Origin: Ophiostoma sp. CBS 140.51
Taxonomy: Eukaryota; Ascomycota; Sordariomycetes; Ophiostomatales; Ophiostomataceae
Assembly: GCA_029298735.1 (NCBI GenBank)
Contig: JANSLP010000328.1
Location: 1-35,459, forward strand
Reading direction: 5' to 3'
Length of the DNA: 35,459 nt
A program made the translations under genes and the position numbers. The notes under the pieces are model-generated. The model saw only the letters and a list, made by a program, of their open reading frames with translations, searched no databases and was not told the DNA's origin. Positions 8,967 through 18,105 of this stretch are shown here, in pieces. The first letter of the stretch is position 1. Each line of letters starts with the position of its first letter.

Positions 8967-11621
8967 ATGTCGCAACCGCAGCAGCAACTCGCACCTGCCT
9001 CGCCGGCGACTTCGCAAGGGGCGCCCTCGCCATCGCCCCAGGCCGCACCTTCCCAAACACCGAGGGCAGCGCCTTCCACGTCTGGCACTACCGCTGCCCC
9101 TGAAGCACGCGTACTGGCCTGCGTCATGTGCCAGCAGCGCAAGGTCAAGTGCAACCGCAAGTTCCCCTGCAACAACTGCATCCGCCTCGGCGTCTCGTGC
9201 GTGCCCGCCACGCTCAACCCCCGCCGCAGTCGTCGACGCTTTCCCGAACGTGAGCTGCTGGACCGCGTGCGGCGGTACGAAGCCTTGTTAAGGCAGAACC
9301 ATGTCCACTTTGACTCGTTGTTTGAAGAGACGGTCGGCGGGCCGGATCCAGAGGGACACTCTCACCACCAAGAAACGCAAGATGCATCTCGAGATGCAGC
9401 CTCTTCTCTGGCTGCTCTTCGAGAGAGTGGCCGACAAGGAGATGGCTCGGAGATGATGGTCGACTCGGACGGCGACGGCCCCGTCAAGACGGCATCGTCT
9501 GATGGCCGCTCGCCTGTGCCCCCCGTATCGATGACGCCTGGCACGGAGCTCGAACGCCGTGCCGAGGCCAACAACTTTTGGAAGGCCATCCGCAAGGGGT
9601 TCCACGACCCGACCGACGGCACCACCAACAACGACAGCAGCCACCATGTTACAAACGTCACACAGCACCCCCTCGACAACATTCCTACAGGCCACGACGA
9701 CGGCAACACGTCCGACTCAGACACCGAATCCGAGCATCGCCACAGCAGCAACTTTATCCGCCAGATGTGGGCGCGCCAGATTGGCAGCACGGGCAGCCTC
9801 TTCTTTCGTGGTCCGCACCGCACACTGGGCAACGTCACAGCCCTGCACCCGGGCCCTGTCCAGATCTTTCGTCTGTGGCAGATTTATCTACAGAATGTCG
9901 ACCCGCTCCTAAAAATTACGCACACGCCCAGTCTCCAGGGCCGCATCGTCGAGGCCGCCAGCAATTTGGAAGGCATCGACTCGACACTCGAGGCCCTGTT
10001 GTTTTCGATTTACTGCGTGGCCGTCCACAGCATGGCCGCCTCCGACTGCCAGGCCGCCTTTGGTGCACCCAAGGAAGACTTTCTGGCGACGTACCAGCCG
10101 GCCTGCGAGCAGGCTTTGTTGAATAGCAACTTTATGCGGACCACGGAACGCGACTGCCTCGCCGCTTTCTTTTTGTACCTCACCTCCCTCGGCCACTCCA
10201 TCGATCCTAGGTCTCTTTATGCCATGCTCGGCGTGGCCATGCGTGTCGCCCAGACCTTGCAGATTAACAACGAAGTCGGCCCCAGCGCCAAACTCAGTCC
10301 CCTTGAGACCGAGATGCGCCGCCGGCTCTGGTGGGCCATGGCCCTGTTTGACTCGCGCATCAGCGAGCTCGCCAGCCACAGCCCGGCCATGCTCGACCCG
10401 ACTTGGGACTGTCGAATTCCCCTCAATGCAAACGACTTTGATTTCCGGCCCGAACTGAAAGAACCACCCGCGTCGGCGTCGGCTGCCGGTGGACGTGGTG
10501 CTGTGTCGTCCGAAGCACTCTTTGCCGTCGTGCGCAGCGAGCTCGGCAACGCTATGCGGCACACCGAGTACTATTTGGCCCTGTCGAACCCGGCCCTCAA
10601 GCACATGGCCAAGGACCGCGAGTATGCCCAGGCTGCCGCAGCAACAAAACCGGGACGCCTCATGGAATTTGCCGAGCTCAATGCGCTCGAGGACCGGATC
10701 AACGAAAAGTACCTGCAGTACTGCGACCCGGCCAATGGTCTGCACTACATGACCATTTGGATGGCCAAGGGCTTCATTGCCAAGTGCCGACTCATCAAGT
10801 TCTTTTCTAAATACGCCAATGGTGGGCCGGCTGCAACAGCGAGAGCCAGCACACCAGCCTCGACACCTAGTACGCCGTCTGCGACGACAACATCGACATC
10901 GACATCGACCCCCTCCGAAGCCATGCGCGACTGTGCACTGGCCGATGCTCTCACCGTCATCGAGAGCGACACCAACATTATGACCTCTCCTTTGACTCGA
11001 GGCTACCGCTGGTTGTTGCACCTCTACTTCCCCCTGCCCGCCTACATCTTTGTTACCCAAGAACTCGCCCGCCGCATTGGCGGTGCCCGCGCTACGCGCG
11101 CCTGGTCCGCCATGAATGACAATTACGAAGCGCGTTTCGCTCTGAGTGACAGCGAGGACCGTTACATGTTCAAAATGTTTGCAGGCACGATCCTGCAAGC
11201 ATGGGACGCCTGTGAAGCACGATCGCGCGCGGCCGGTGAACCCCAGCCGGTGCCGGTGCCGGAAATGATTGTTCGCGTACGCGGACAGCTCGCCGACGCC
11301 CAGCTGGATCCCACCATGACGGACATCCCGGTCCCGTCTATTGACAACACGGACTCTGTGCCCCAAGTGACCAGCATCGGCGGTTTCCCCACGACGCTGT
11401 CCATGGACTTGGGCGAGAATGCAGGACTGCAAGGACCGTTGTTTCCTGGTGGTCCACCGCCTGGGGGTGGTCCACCCACGACGTTTGGCGGCGCAACACC
11501 GCCTGCCCACCCCCTCTTTCCGAGTCCCAATCTGGCCACCATGGGGTTTGGTGGGATGGCCAATGTGGGGAATTGGCCGCCGATGCCCATGCCGTGGGGG
11601 TGGAGGCCGTCGTGGGGATGA
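8967..11621 (+). CDS. Zn2Cys6 (zinc cluster) fungal transcription factor
   Basis: A continuous frame of 884 residues. The first in-frame ATG is at 8967 (CCCACCATGT); the open frame upstream has no ATG. A Pro/Ser/Ala/Gln-rich N terminus leads to the binuclear zinc cluster, with C52, C55, C62, C68, C71 and C78 in the spacing C-x2-C-x6-C-x5-C-x2-C-x6-C. This binds DNA, usually at CGG triplets. A linker-like segment follows near residues 90-110 (DRVRRYEALLRQ). Residues about 300-480 fit the fungal-specific regulatory domain (middle homology region; YLQNVDPLLKITHTPS, RRRLWWAMALFDSR). The C terminus is rich in Gly and Pro, as in many activation regions. It is probably nuclear. Its targets are unknown; the neighbouring transporter and secreted hydrolases are candidates by position only. 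Confidence 0.93.
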   Translation: MSQPQQQLAPASPATSQGAPSPSPQAAPSQTPRAAPSTSGTTAAPEARVLACVMCQQRKVKCNRKFPCNNCIRLGVSCVPATLNPRRSRRRFPERELLDRVRRYEALLRQNHVHFDSLFEETVGGPDPEGHSHHQETQDASRDAASSLAALRESGRQGDGSEMMVDSDGDGPVKTASSDGRSPVPPVSMTPGTELERRAEANNFWKAIRKGFHDPTDGTTNNDSSHHVTNVTQHPLDNIPTGHDDGNTSDSDTESEHRHSSNFIRQMWARQIGSTGSLFFRGPHRTLGNVTALHPGPVQIFRLWQIYLQNVDPLLKITHTPSLQGRIVEAASNLEGIDSTLEALLFSIYCVAVHSMAASDCQAAFGAPKEDFLATYQPACEQALLNSNFMRTTERDCLAAFFLYLTSLGHSIDPRSLYAMLGVAMRVAQTLQINNEVGPSAKLSPLETEMRRRLWWAMALFDSRISELASHSPAMLDPTWDCRIPLNANDFDFRPELKEPPASASAAGGRGAVSSEALFAVVRSELGNAMRHTEYYLALSNPALKHMAKDREYAQAAAATKPGRLMEFAELNALEDRINEKYLQYCDPANGLHYMTIWMAKGFIAKCRLIKFFSKYANGGPAATARASTPASTPSTPSATTTSTSTSTPSEAMRDCALADALTVIESDTNIMTSPLTRGYRWLLHLYFPLPAYIFVTQELARRIGGARATRAWSAMNDNYEARFALSDSEDRYMFKMFAGTILQAWDACEARSRAAGEPQPVPVPEMIVRVRGQLADAQLDPTMTDIPVPSIDNTDSVPQVTSIGGFPTTLSMDLGENAGLQGPLFPGGPPPGGGPPTTFGGATPPAHPLFPSPNLATMGFGGMANVGNWPPMPMPWGWRPSWG

Positions 11622-11760
11622 CGAACAAACAAGTGAACGGAGTGAGCGAGTGAGCAATGACGAAGCGAGATGTCGAGCGAAGCTCGATTGTACATAGATT
11701 ACATAGTGAACAAGTAAAAAAATTTTATTAAAAAAAAAAAGTAAAAAGAAACTCTTTTCT
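11622..11760. other. 3' region of the transcription factor and Pol III terminator side of the tRNA
   Basis: A 6-bp hairpin TCGAGC-GAA-GCTCGA lies at 11673-11687, about 50 bases after the stop. The A-runs at 11731-11740 and 11743-11747 read as T-runs on the minus strand just past the tRNA 3' end and fit RNA polymerase III termination. Confidence 0.6.
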
Positions 11761-11832
11761 TAGCAACTCCTCGTTTCGATCAAGGGACCTCCGGGTTATG
11801 AGCCCGGCGCGCTTCCGCTGCGCCAAGTTGCT
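11761..11832 (-). tRNA. Initiator tRNA-Met (CAT anticodon)
   Basis: The 72-base minus-strand sequence folds as a full cloverleaf. The acceptor stem is AGCAACT / AGTTGCT with an A1:T72 pair and discriminator A. The A-box-like D arm is TGGCGCAGCGG. The anticodon stem CCGGG / CCCGG flanks the loop CTCATAA and has the three G:C pairs typical of initiators. The T loop is ATCGAAA, with A54 and A60 in place of the usual T54 and pyrimidine 60. These are the hallmarks of eukaryotic initiator tRNA. One G:T pair lies in the T stem (CCTTG / CGAGG). There is no intron and no encoded CCA, as expected for a nuclear gene. Confidence 0.95.
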
Positions 11833-12109
11833 GTTTGAGCTTTTTAGTGGCTGATGAAGGTATGGAGTGTTCCACTGCAGTTGATGAGGGAGTCTACCAA
11901 GTTGACCGTCAGAAGAAACATCATCAAAGTAATTCTCCGACCTGACGGACAGTCTTACATCCGATCTGCCAAGCAACTGACAAGAGCTTATTTCTTTTCT
12001 ATTGTTTTCTTTTTGCACTTTCATTGACTTGCAACGGAAGTTGCCGACTTGGCAGGTTGTTGTGCCTGTTGGTGGCGTCAAAACAGGGAGTGCAACTGCC
12101 CGGACATTC

Positions 12110-12201
12110 GTATCGCCCGAGCCTCTCAGCGAGTGACACCCCCTAAAACCCCTGACTGTTAGTGACCAACCACTAACACGAATTGAGAGCTCGGGCGATA
12201 C
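12110..12201. repeat. Foldback (inverted-repeat) element, about 92 bp
   Basis: The left arm GTATCGCCCGAGCCTCTC (12110-12127) and right arm GAGAGCTCGGGCGATAC (12185-12201) are reverse complements except for one extra C. Between them a second perfect stem, TGTTAGTG (12157-12164) and CACTAACA (12171-12178), has a six-base loop. Just outside, 12191-12211 forms another small palindrome, TCGGGCG ... CGCCCGA. No clear target-site duplication is visible. It may be a remnant of a MITE-like element or a regulatory cruciform. Confidence 0.55.
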
Positions 12202-12394
12202 AAACGCCCGATAGGGCTCTGTCGCCAAGAGGGCCTCGACTTACACCGAGGACTAAGGCAGACGACGACTGTTGACTTTCGTCGACAAACAAAATTTGCC
12301 AGAACAGACTCTGTAGGAAAGGCCGAGATGGAAGACAACGGACATGTACGGACGAGAATTGTTACAAATCGGATCCGATACTGTTCGATCTGGG

Positions 12395-12402
12395 ATATAT
12401 AA
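12395..12402 (+). promoter_or_regulatory. TATA box of the MFS gene
   Basis: ATATATAA lies 170-177 bases upstream of the start codon. The following A/T- and C/T-rich segment to 12500 is a plausible transcription start zone. Confidence 0.55.
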
Positions 12403-12503
12403 CTTGTTAAATGCTACTCCATCTCAAGGCATCTCCAAACATCTTCATCACTCTTCTTTTGATTTTCATTCATACTACCCTTAATAGCAGCAGACTTTAC
12501 AAC

Positions 12504-12545
12504 ATGTCTACGTTTCTTTGTCTTTCAACTACTTTTACAATATAA
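12504..12545 (+). CDS. Short upstream ORF (13 codons) before the MFS gene
   Basis: An ATG at 12504 opens a 13-residue frame that stops at 12543-12545, 26 bases before the transporter start. It lies in another frame and between the TATA box and the start codon, so it should be on the mRNA. It could lower or condition translation of the transporter. Its context (ACAACATGT) is moderate. No evidence that the peptide itself matters. Confidence 0.4.
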   Translation: MSTFLCLSTTFTI

Positions 12546-12571
12546 TATTGTTTCCTCAAACCACACCCACC

Positions 12572-14323
12572 ATGGAGAAGAACGCATCTCCTCCACGGAC
12601 TGCGGGTCGAGAGACCATCGACACCAAAAATGACCCTCCCTCTTCTCCTTCCAAAACTCCCGACATTGAAGCAGCCATGCCACCAACAGCTCTGGACGAA
12701 ACACCCGCCCTCACCAAGCCCAAACTCGTTTTCCTTCTTGTCTCCGTCCTGACCAGCATGTTTTTGGTCGCGCTCGACCGCACCATCATCTCAACGGCCA
12801 TTCCGCAAATCACCGACGAGTTCCATTCTCTGCCCGACGTCGGCTGGTACGGCAGTGCCTACCTGTTGACATGCTGCTCGTTCCAACTGCTGTACGGCAA
12901 AATCTATACTTTCTTCCCCATCAAGTGGGTGTTTCTCTTTAGCATCCTGCTGTTTGAGGTGGGGTCGACCGTCTGTGGTGCCGCGCCGACCTCTGCAGGC
13001 TTTATTGTTGGGCGGGCCGTGGCTGGTGTCGGTGCTGCCGGCATTTTTGCTGGCGCGATTGTCTGCATCGTGCACGCCGTCCCACTCGAGAAGCGACCGC
13101 GGATCCAGGGTCTGTTTGGCGCCCTGTTTGGTCTGGCATCCATTGTCGGACCACTGATTGGCGGCGCGTTTACGAGCAACGTTACTTGGCGGTGGTGTTT
13201 TTACATTAACCTGCCCTTTGGCGGGATCGCGAGTGCCGTTATTTTTTACTGTTTGGATGTGCCAGACAATGCCAATGCCAAGCAGCCGTTAAAGACCAAG
13301 CTGAAACAACTTGACGGTCTCGGCACGGCCGTCCTCATCCCAGGTGTGGTGTCTCTGCTGCTGGCCCTCCAATGGGGCGGCCAGACCTATCAGTGGGACG
13401 ACCGGCGCATTATCGTACTCCTTGCACTGGCCGGCGTGCTACTCCTGTCATTTGTCGCCGTCCAGGTCTGGAAGGCCGACACGGCCACTATCCCGCCGCG
13501 CATTTTCCACTCCCGCAGTGTCGTCGCCGCCGTCTGGTCCACCATCAATGTCGGCTGCTCTCAGTACATTTACGTTTATTTCCTGCCCGTCTGGTTCCAG
13601 TCCATCAAAGGCTCGTCGGCCGTCACCTCGGGCATCCAGTTACTCCCACTGATGCTGTCCATGGTGTTGGCCACCATTGTCGGCGGCTTCTCCACCCAAA
13701 AGGTTGGCTACTACACACCATTTGCCATTACCGGTGCGTGTCTCATGTCGGTGGCTGCTGGACTGTTGACAACCCTGCAGCCCGACACCCCGGCCGGCCG
13801 CTGGATCGGCTACCAGATCCTGTATGGCTTCGGCATGGGTTTGGTCTTTCAGGCTCCCAACCTGGCCGTCCAGACAGTCCTGCCCCGCCGGGACGTGCCT
13901 GTCGGAACGTCCCTCATGTTTTTCAGTCAGCTGCTGGGTGCCAGCCTTATCGTCTCGATTGGGGAGAACGTGCTGGACAACCAGTTGGTGAAAAAGTTTG
14001 CAGGCCTGCCCGGGTTTGATCCGAGCTTGGTCACGTCGGGGGGTGCCACCGCCCTGTTGGACGAGCTGCCGGCGGATGTGCGACCACTGGCTCTGCCACT
14101 TTACAACGAGGCACTGCGGAGTGTATTCCGTATTGGACTGGTTGTGTCTTGTCTTTCGGTGCTGGGCGCGGCTGCTTTGGAGTGGAAGAGCATCCTGAAG
14201 AAGGGGCCGATGGGGCCTCCGGGTGCAGAGACGGAGAAGGCTGTTCCGGAAGAGAAGAAGGCGGACAGTGAGACGACAGACAAGGAGATGGTGGGCGATG
14301 CCGAGAAGGAGGTCCAGGTGTAG
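12572..14323 (+). CDS. MFS transporter, DHA2 (14-TMS drug:H+ antiporter) type
   Basis: An intron-free frame of 583 residues from ATG at 12572 (CCACCATGG). A hydrophilic cytosolic N terminus of about 48 residues leads into TM1 (PKLVFLLVSVLTSMFLVAL). The DHA family motif LDRTIISTAIPQITDEF is at about 68-84. Other signatures are GRAVAGVGAAG, the antiporter motif C-like GPLIGGAF, and TWRWCFYINLPFGG. The pattern of hydrophobic segments fits about 14 TMS. The C-terminal tail of about 45 residues is rich in Lys and Glu. Family role: proton-coupled export of drugs or secondary metabolites at the plasma membrane. The substrate is unknown. It sits between a zinc-cluster regulator and three polysaccharide-active enzymes, all on the plus strand, so a role tied to that locus is possible but unproven. 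Confidence 0.93.
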   Translation: MEKNASPPRTAGRETIDTKNDPPSSPSKTPDIEAAMPPTALDETPALTKPKLVFLLVSVLTSMFLVALDRTIISTAIPQITDEFHSLPDVGWYGSAYLLTCCSFQLLYGKIYTFFPIKWVFLFSILLFEVGSTVCGAAPTSAGFIVGRAVAGVGAAGIFAGAIVCIVHAVPLEKRPRIQGLFGALFGLASIVGPLIGGAFTSNVTWRWCFYINLPFGGIASAVIFYCLDVPDNANAKQPLKTKLKQLDGLGTAVLIPGVVSLLLALQWGGQTYQWDDRRIIVLLALAGVLLLSFVAVQVWKADTATIPPRIFHSRSVVAAVWSTINVGCSQYIYVYFLPVWFQSIKGSSAVTSGIQLLPLMLSMVLATIVGGFSTQKVGYYTPFAITGACLMSVAAGLLTTLQPDTPAGRWIGYQILYGFGMGLVFQAPNLAVQTVLPRRDVPVGTSLMFFSQLLGASLIVSIGENVLDNQLVKKFAGLPGFDPSLVTSGGATALLDELPADVRPLALPLYNEALRSVFRIGLVVSCLSVLGAAALEWKSILKKGPMGPPGAETEKAVPEEKKADSETTDKEMVGDAEKEVQV

Positions 14324-15021
14324 ATGTGAGTAATAGCAGCATGGTTTTGTGATGGAACGTATATTATCTCCTCTTTTCTTTTGTTTTGATAGACTCTCGT
14401 TTTGGTTTCTCCGTATATATTAATAGACTTCACCTGTACATACTTGCCAAAAACTGTTCCTGAAGTTAAATTTGTATTGTGAAAGACATAAACCAACTTT
14501 TCATAATCGTAAATGTGGCAGCAACATCGGCTGCAATCGTGTAGTAGGCCGTAATAATTAAGAGAAGCCCCAAAGACCAAAAGAAGACATATATAGTATG
14601 TTGTTGTATTTTAAAAAATAAGTCAATTTTGTTTTTCTTTTCTTGTTGTTACGATCGTAGAAATTCGGGTTTATATTTTCTCCATTTGCAGACGTCCATC
14701 TTCAATACATGCATGATAAGAAGTAACCCCGCAACTCAACTGCAACATTACCAAGATACATTCTCCTCTCCTCAATATGTCTTCGAATATTACATGGAGC
14801 CGACGAAGGCGGGACATCGTACCTTCCCTTCACGGCTAAACATCACAGTCGAAGAAGGGGAAGGAACGACCAAAGAACTCGGGATCGTAACTTCCTATCT
14901 TGCGACCCGCCCATTTGACGCTCTTGCCTGACTTGGCTTTATGTCTTCAGTGCCCCTTTTGATGCCCGCTTTGCCCGCTTTGTCTTCATTATCCATGATT
15001 CTTACCATGTAGACATACATC
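14324..15021. other. MFS 3' region and GH20 promoter
   Basis: A+T-rich from 14340 to 14680. TATATAG occurs at 14590-14596. No coding frame with recognisable features. A minimal ATG-TAG uORF at 15007-15012 precedes the GH20 start. Confidence 0.45.
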
Positions 15022-17307
15022 ATGGCGCGGCTGTCAATAACTTGCCTTTACCTCCTTGTGACCCTCCTCGGCGGTTTCCTTGAGCACGCCGACTCGACTT
15101 CCTACCTCGAAGGCATTCCGACAATACCGTTCACCTCACATGATTCATCGCAAGGCAACGGATTCTTCTCACTACGCAATGTACAGAAGATCATCATTGA
15201 CAAGAAGTACGCCAATGCCACAGACCAAGATGGATCGACTCTGATCCCACCGACATTGCTGCAGTTCGCAAACATCTTTGTAGAAGATGCCCAGACCATC
15301 TTCAAACTGTCAATGGATGTCGAGCTCGCCTCTCAGCACGAGGAAGGTCAAGTCTTTCTGACTGTCGACCGAGGTCGCAATGGCTTTGTCGACGCCGCTG
15401 GCCGCTTCACGAGCGAGGGCTACCAAGTTGAAGTCAACGCAACCGGAATCATCGTCACCGGTGCTAGTCCTTTGGGTGTCTGGTGGGCAACTCGTACACT
15501 CCTCCAACAGGCTCTGCTGCACAAAGACATATCCATTCCTTGGGGTAGAGGCACCGACAATCCAGGATGGGCGACCCGCGGGGTGATGCTCGATGTCGGA
15601 CGGCACTTTTATCCAGCCGACTTCTTGGTCGAGATGTGTGCCTACATGTCCTTTTTCAAGCAAAACACCTTCCATCTCCACCTCAGTGACAACCTCTGGA
15701 ACAACCCGCGGTATACGACAGACGACTTCATGGGATTGTATGCCCGGCTCCGCCTTTGGGCTGACGACAACGAGGTGGCAGTCCGCGGTCTCAACCGTTT
15801 TGCCAACGAGTCCTACACGCGCCAGCAGTTTGACGACATCCAGACACGCTGTGCTGCCCGCGGCGTGACTGTCCTTCCCGAGATTGAAGCTCCTGGCCAC
15901 GCACTCGTCCTTACCCAGTGGAAGCCCCAGCTGGCCTACGGCCGCGACATGAGCCTTCTCAACATCTCCCACCCGGAGACCATCCCCACGATGAAGGCCG
16001 TCTGGGGCGTGTTTCTCAAATGGTTCCACTGCAAGGTTGTGTCGATTGGCGCCGACGAATATCAAGGCCCAGCCGGCGACTACTACTACTTTGTTAATAT
16101 CCTCGCAGGGTTCATTGGTGCCCACTCGGGAAAACAGGTTCGCACCTGGGGCATGTTCCCGCCGGCACGGGATGGCCCCGTGGGACCGCCGGGGAGTGCA
16201 CGCCGCCCCATCTTCCAAAACATCTCGATCCAGCACTGGGAATTCTTCGAAGACGATGCGTACAACGACTACATCCGCAACAATTACTCGGTGGTCAACT
16301 CCAACGACGACTTTTACGTGGTCAACAAATACGGCGGCGAGGGCGGGTACCCAAACAGGATCAATGTCAGCCGGACTTTTGGTGATGGCGACTCTGGGAG
16401 TGGTCCATGGCGACCCAACCTGTTTGACCAGCACAATGCGACACGCAACCCGCCGGCCGACAATCCGTACATACTGGGCGCCATCGCGGCACTCTGGAAC
16501 GACCCGGGACCAAATGCCAGCGTCTACTCGGAGGCATACTATGCGTGGCGGGAGGGCATTCCAGCCCTGGCGGACAAGCATTGGGGTGGTAACCTGAGCG
16601 GAGGGGCATTCAACAGAGTCTTTGCCAAGATACACCCATACACCCCCGGGCAGAACTTGGAGAGAAGAATTCCATCAAACGGGCCGGTGGTGTTTAACTA
16701 CACCTTCGACAAGCTGCCAGCTTTGCAATCAGCCAACACCTTGTCACCGTCACCTCTACTCACCCGTGTGGTTGATACATCGCCAAATGGCTACGATGCA
16801 GAAACGGACTGCTCGATATCAACGGAAACTTTAGCAGATGGGTCTTCGACTTTTGTGAACATCACACCAGACTGCTCATTAAGGACGCCTCTGACCTCCA
16901 AGGGCCGCAACTACACTCTGGCGTTGTCGCTGCGGATCACGAGCAAGGACGACCCGACGAACACGACACTCCTCTCCGGTCGCGACTCGGCTTTGATGCT
17001 CACGCCGACGTTGACGCTCTTTGCATCTGGAAACTACTACCGACTTCCTCCAAGTAAAATTTCCTTCGACGACTGGGTGGACGTCCGCATCATAAGCAGA
17101 GGCAACCAGACCTTTGCAGAGATGACGCCGTCGTCTTCTTCCCACGGGACCACCATACGACAAGAATTTCGTGCCGAGATCGGGCTGCATGGTGATGGCA
17201 TGAAGTCGGTCGAGATTGCCATTGAAGCACCGTTGCATACACTGGGTGGTGCTGGATCTGGATGGACAGGTCAAGCTAGGTCGTTCAGTCTCTCTTCGGA
17301 GGCATGA
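15022..17307 (+). CDS. Secreted GH20-family glycosidase with C-terminal LamG-like domain
   Basis: An intron-free frame of 761 residues. A signal peptide covers about residues 1-24. Residues 30-175 resemble the GH20 N-terminal domain (VTGASPLGVWWATRTL). The catalytic barrel starts at PGWATRGVMLDVGRHFYP, where R194 matches the substrate-binding arginine, and continues with FHLHLSDN and PEIEAPGHA. The catalytic Asp-Glu pair is D345-E346 in SIGADEYQG; typical hexosaminidases have HxGGDE there. From about residue 560 the sequence changes to a beta-rich region resembling a LamG/concanavalin-like domain. Many N-glycosylation sequons support secretion. Known family role: removal of terminal N-acetylhexosamine by substrate-assisted catalysis. 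The altered motif and extra domain suggest a divergent subfamily with possibly different specificity. It is co-directional with the MFS, AA9 and GH5 genes. Confidence 0.85.
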   Translation: MARLSITCLYLLVTLLGGFLEHADSTSYLEGIPTIPFTSHDSSQGNGFFSLRNVQKIIIDKKYANATDQDGSTLIPPTLLQFANIFVEDAQTIFKLSMDVELASQHEEGQVFLTVDRGRNGFVDAAGRFTSEGYQVEVNATGIIVTGASPLGVWWATRTLLQQALLHKDISIPWGRGTDNPGWATRGVMLDVGRHFYPADFLVEMCAYMSFFKQNTFHLHLSDNLWNNPRYTTDDFMGLYARLRLWADDNEVAVRGLNRFANESYTRQQFDDIQTRCAARGVTVLPEIEAPGHALVLTQWKPQLAYGRDMSLLNISHPETIPTMKAVWGVFLKWFHCKVVSIGADEYQGPAGDYYYFVNILAGFIGAHSGKQVRTWGMFPPARDGPVGPPGSARRPIFQNISIQHWEFFEDDAYNDYIRNNYSVVNSNDDFYVVNKYGGEGGYPNRINVSRTFGDGDSGSGPWRPNLFDQHNATRNPPADNPYILGAIAALWNDPGPNASVYSEAYYAWREGIPALADKHWGGNLSGGAFNRVFAKIHPYTPGQNLERRIPSNGPVVFNYTFDKLPALQSANTLSPSPLLTRVVDTSPNGYDAETDCSISTETLADGSSTFVNITPDCSLRTPLTSKGRNYTLALSLRITSKDDPTNTTLLSGRDSALMLTPTLTLFASGNYYRLPPSKISFDDWVDVRIISRGNQTFAEMTPSSSSHGTTIRQEFRAEIGLHGDGMKSVEIAIEAPLHTLGGAGSGWTGQARSFSLSSEA

Positions 17308-18105
17308 TCACGCATCCTCCCACCATATCTTCAAATGCCGCATTGAGCTGGTTTTCTATGCAGAGGCAATCTACTTTGCCATTTCATGTGACTGCAGGGA
17401 AGCATCGAAGCCAATACCATCGTTCATGGCCATGCACCTCGATATTAAAAATGTCGGCATTTTGACATGTTGAACTGGGGCACATGCTCTGTCGCATTGC
17501 GTCTCTTTTTGAAATGCAAATGCTCCCCACGGGACCACATTTACCGCATTTCTCTTTTGCTTTCAACCCGGCTCTCTCCAGCGGATAATTCGCTACCGTG
17601 CCCAGCCGCCCAGCTGCCCACCAACAAACCGAGCATAATACTGTTTGTTATTGTGCCGCCCACTATCCCTGGATAAATAGCCAAGGCCCTCCCTCCGCAC
17701 ACAAGGACTAGAAGCTCGGGGCCGTGAGCGGGAGATTATGGGGAAAGCAAGCGTTCTGTTGTTATTGACTGCCCCGTGGAGACTTGAAGACCACCATGTC
17801 GACAATATTAATTGCGCCACACAAGCCGAATGGACGCCGAGGAGATGATATTTGAGGGAGAGGAATGATAGAAGTCTGGAATAAATTCAAGACCTATTTG
17901 AAATACACTCAACCTACCCATCCCGTCTTATTCATGGTATCTCTTCTCTTATACCCCACCCTCGAACTGTTGTTGATTTCTCACCGACTTGAAATAAATA
18001 CACTCCATCCCCAGCAGACGCTTGACTTCGTTCGAGCTTTTTGTCCTTCTGTTCGTTGCCAGCCTCACATCTTGCCCTCACCTCAGTCACCTCACCACAA
18101 ACACA
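17308..18105. other. Promoter region of the AA9 gene
   Basis: A TATA-like GATAAATAG lies near 17672, and the leader close to the start is C/T/A-rich. A few CreA-type SYGGRG matches occur (for example 17475-17480 and 18009-18014 on the minus strand), but their number is what chance predicts. No other gene is seen. Confidence 0.4.

Larger units (their letters stand above)
11833..12571. other. Promoter region of the MFS gene with a foldback element
   Basis: It contains the inverted repeat at 12110-12201, a TATA box at 12395-12402 and a short upstream ORF at 12504-12545. These are listed separately. No further gene is seen. Confidence 0.5.

Noticed and set aside
15310..16635. 441-codon minus-strand frame opposite the GH20 gene, and similar long antisense frames opposite the CRH and transcription factor genes.
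   Set aside because: They are mirror frames created by C-ending codon bias on the coding strand.
17308..18105. Several CreA-type SYGGRG sites in the AA9 promoter.
   Set aside because: About three matches are expected by chance in 800 bases on two strands, which is what is seen.
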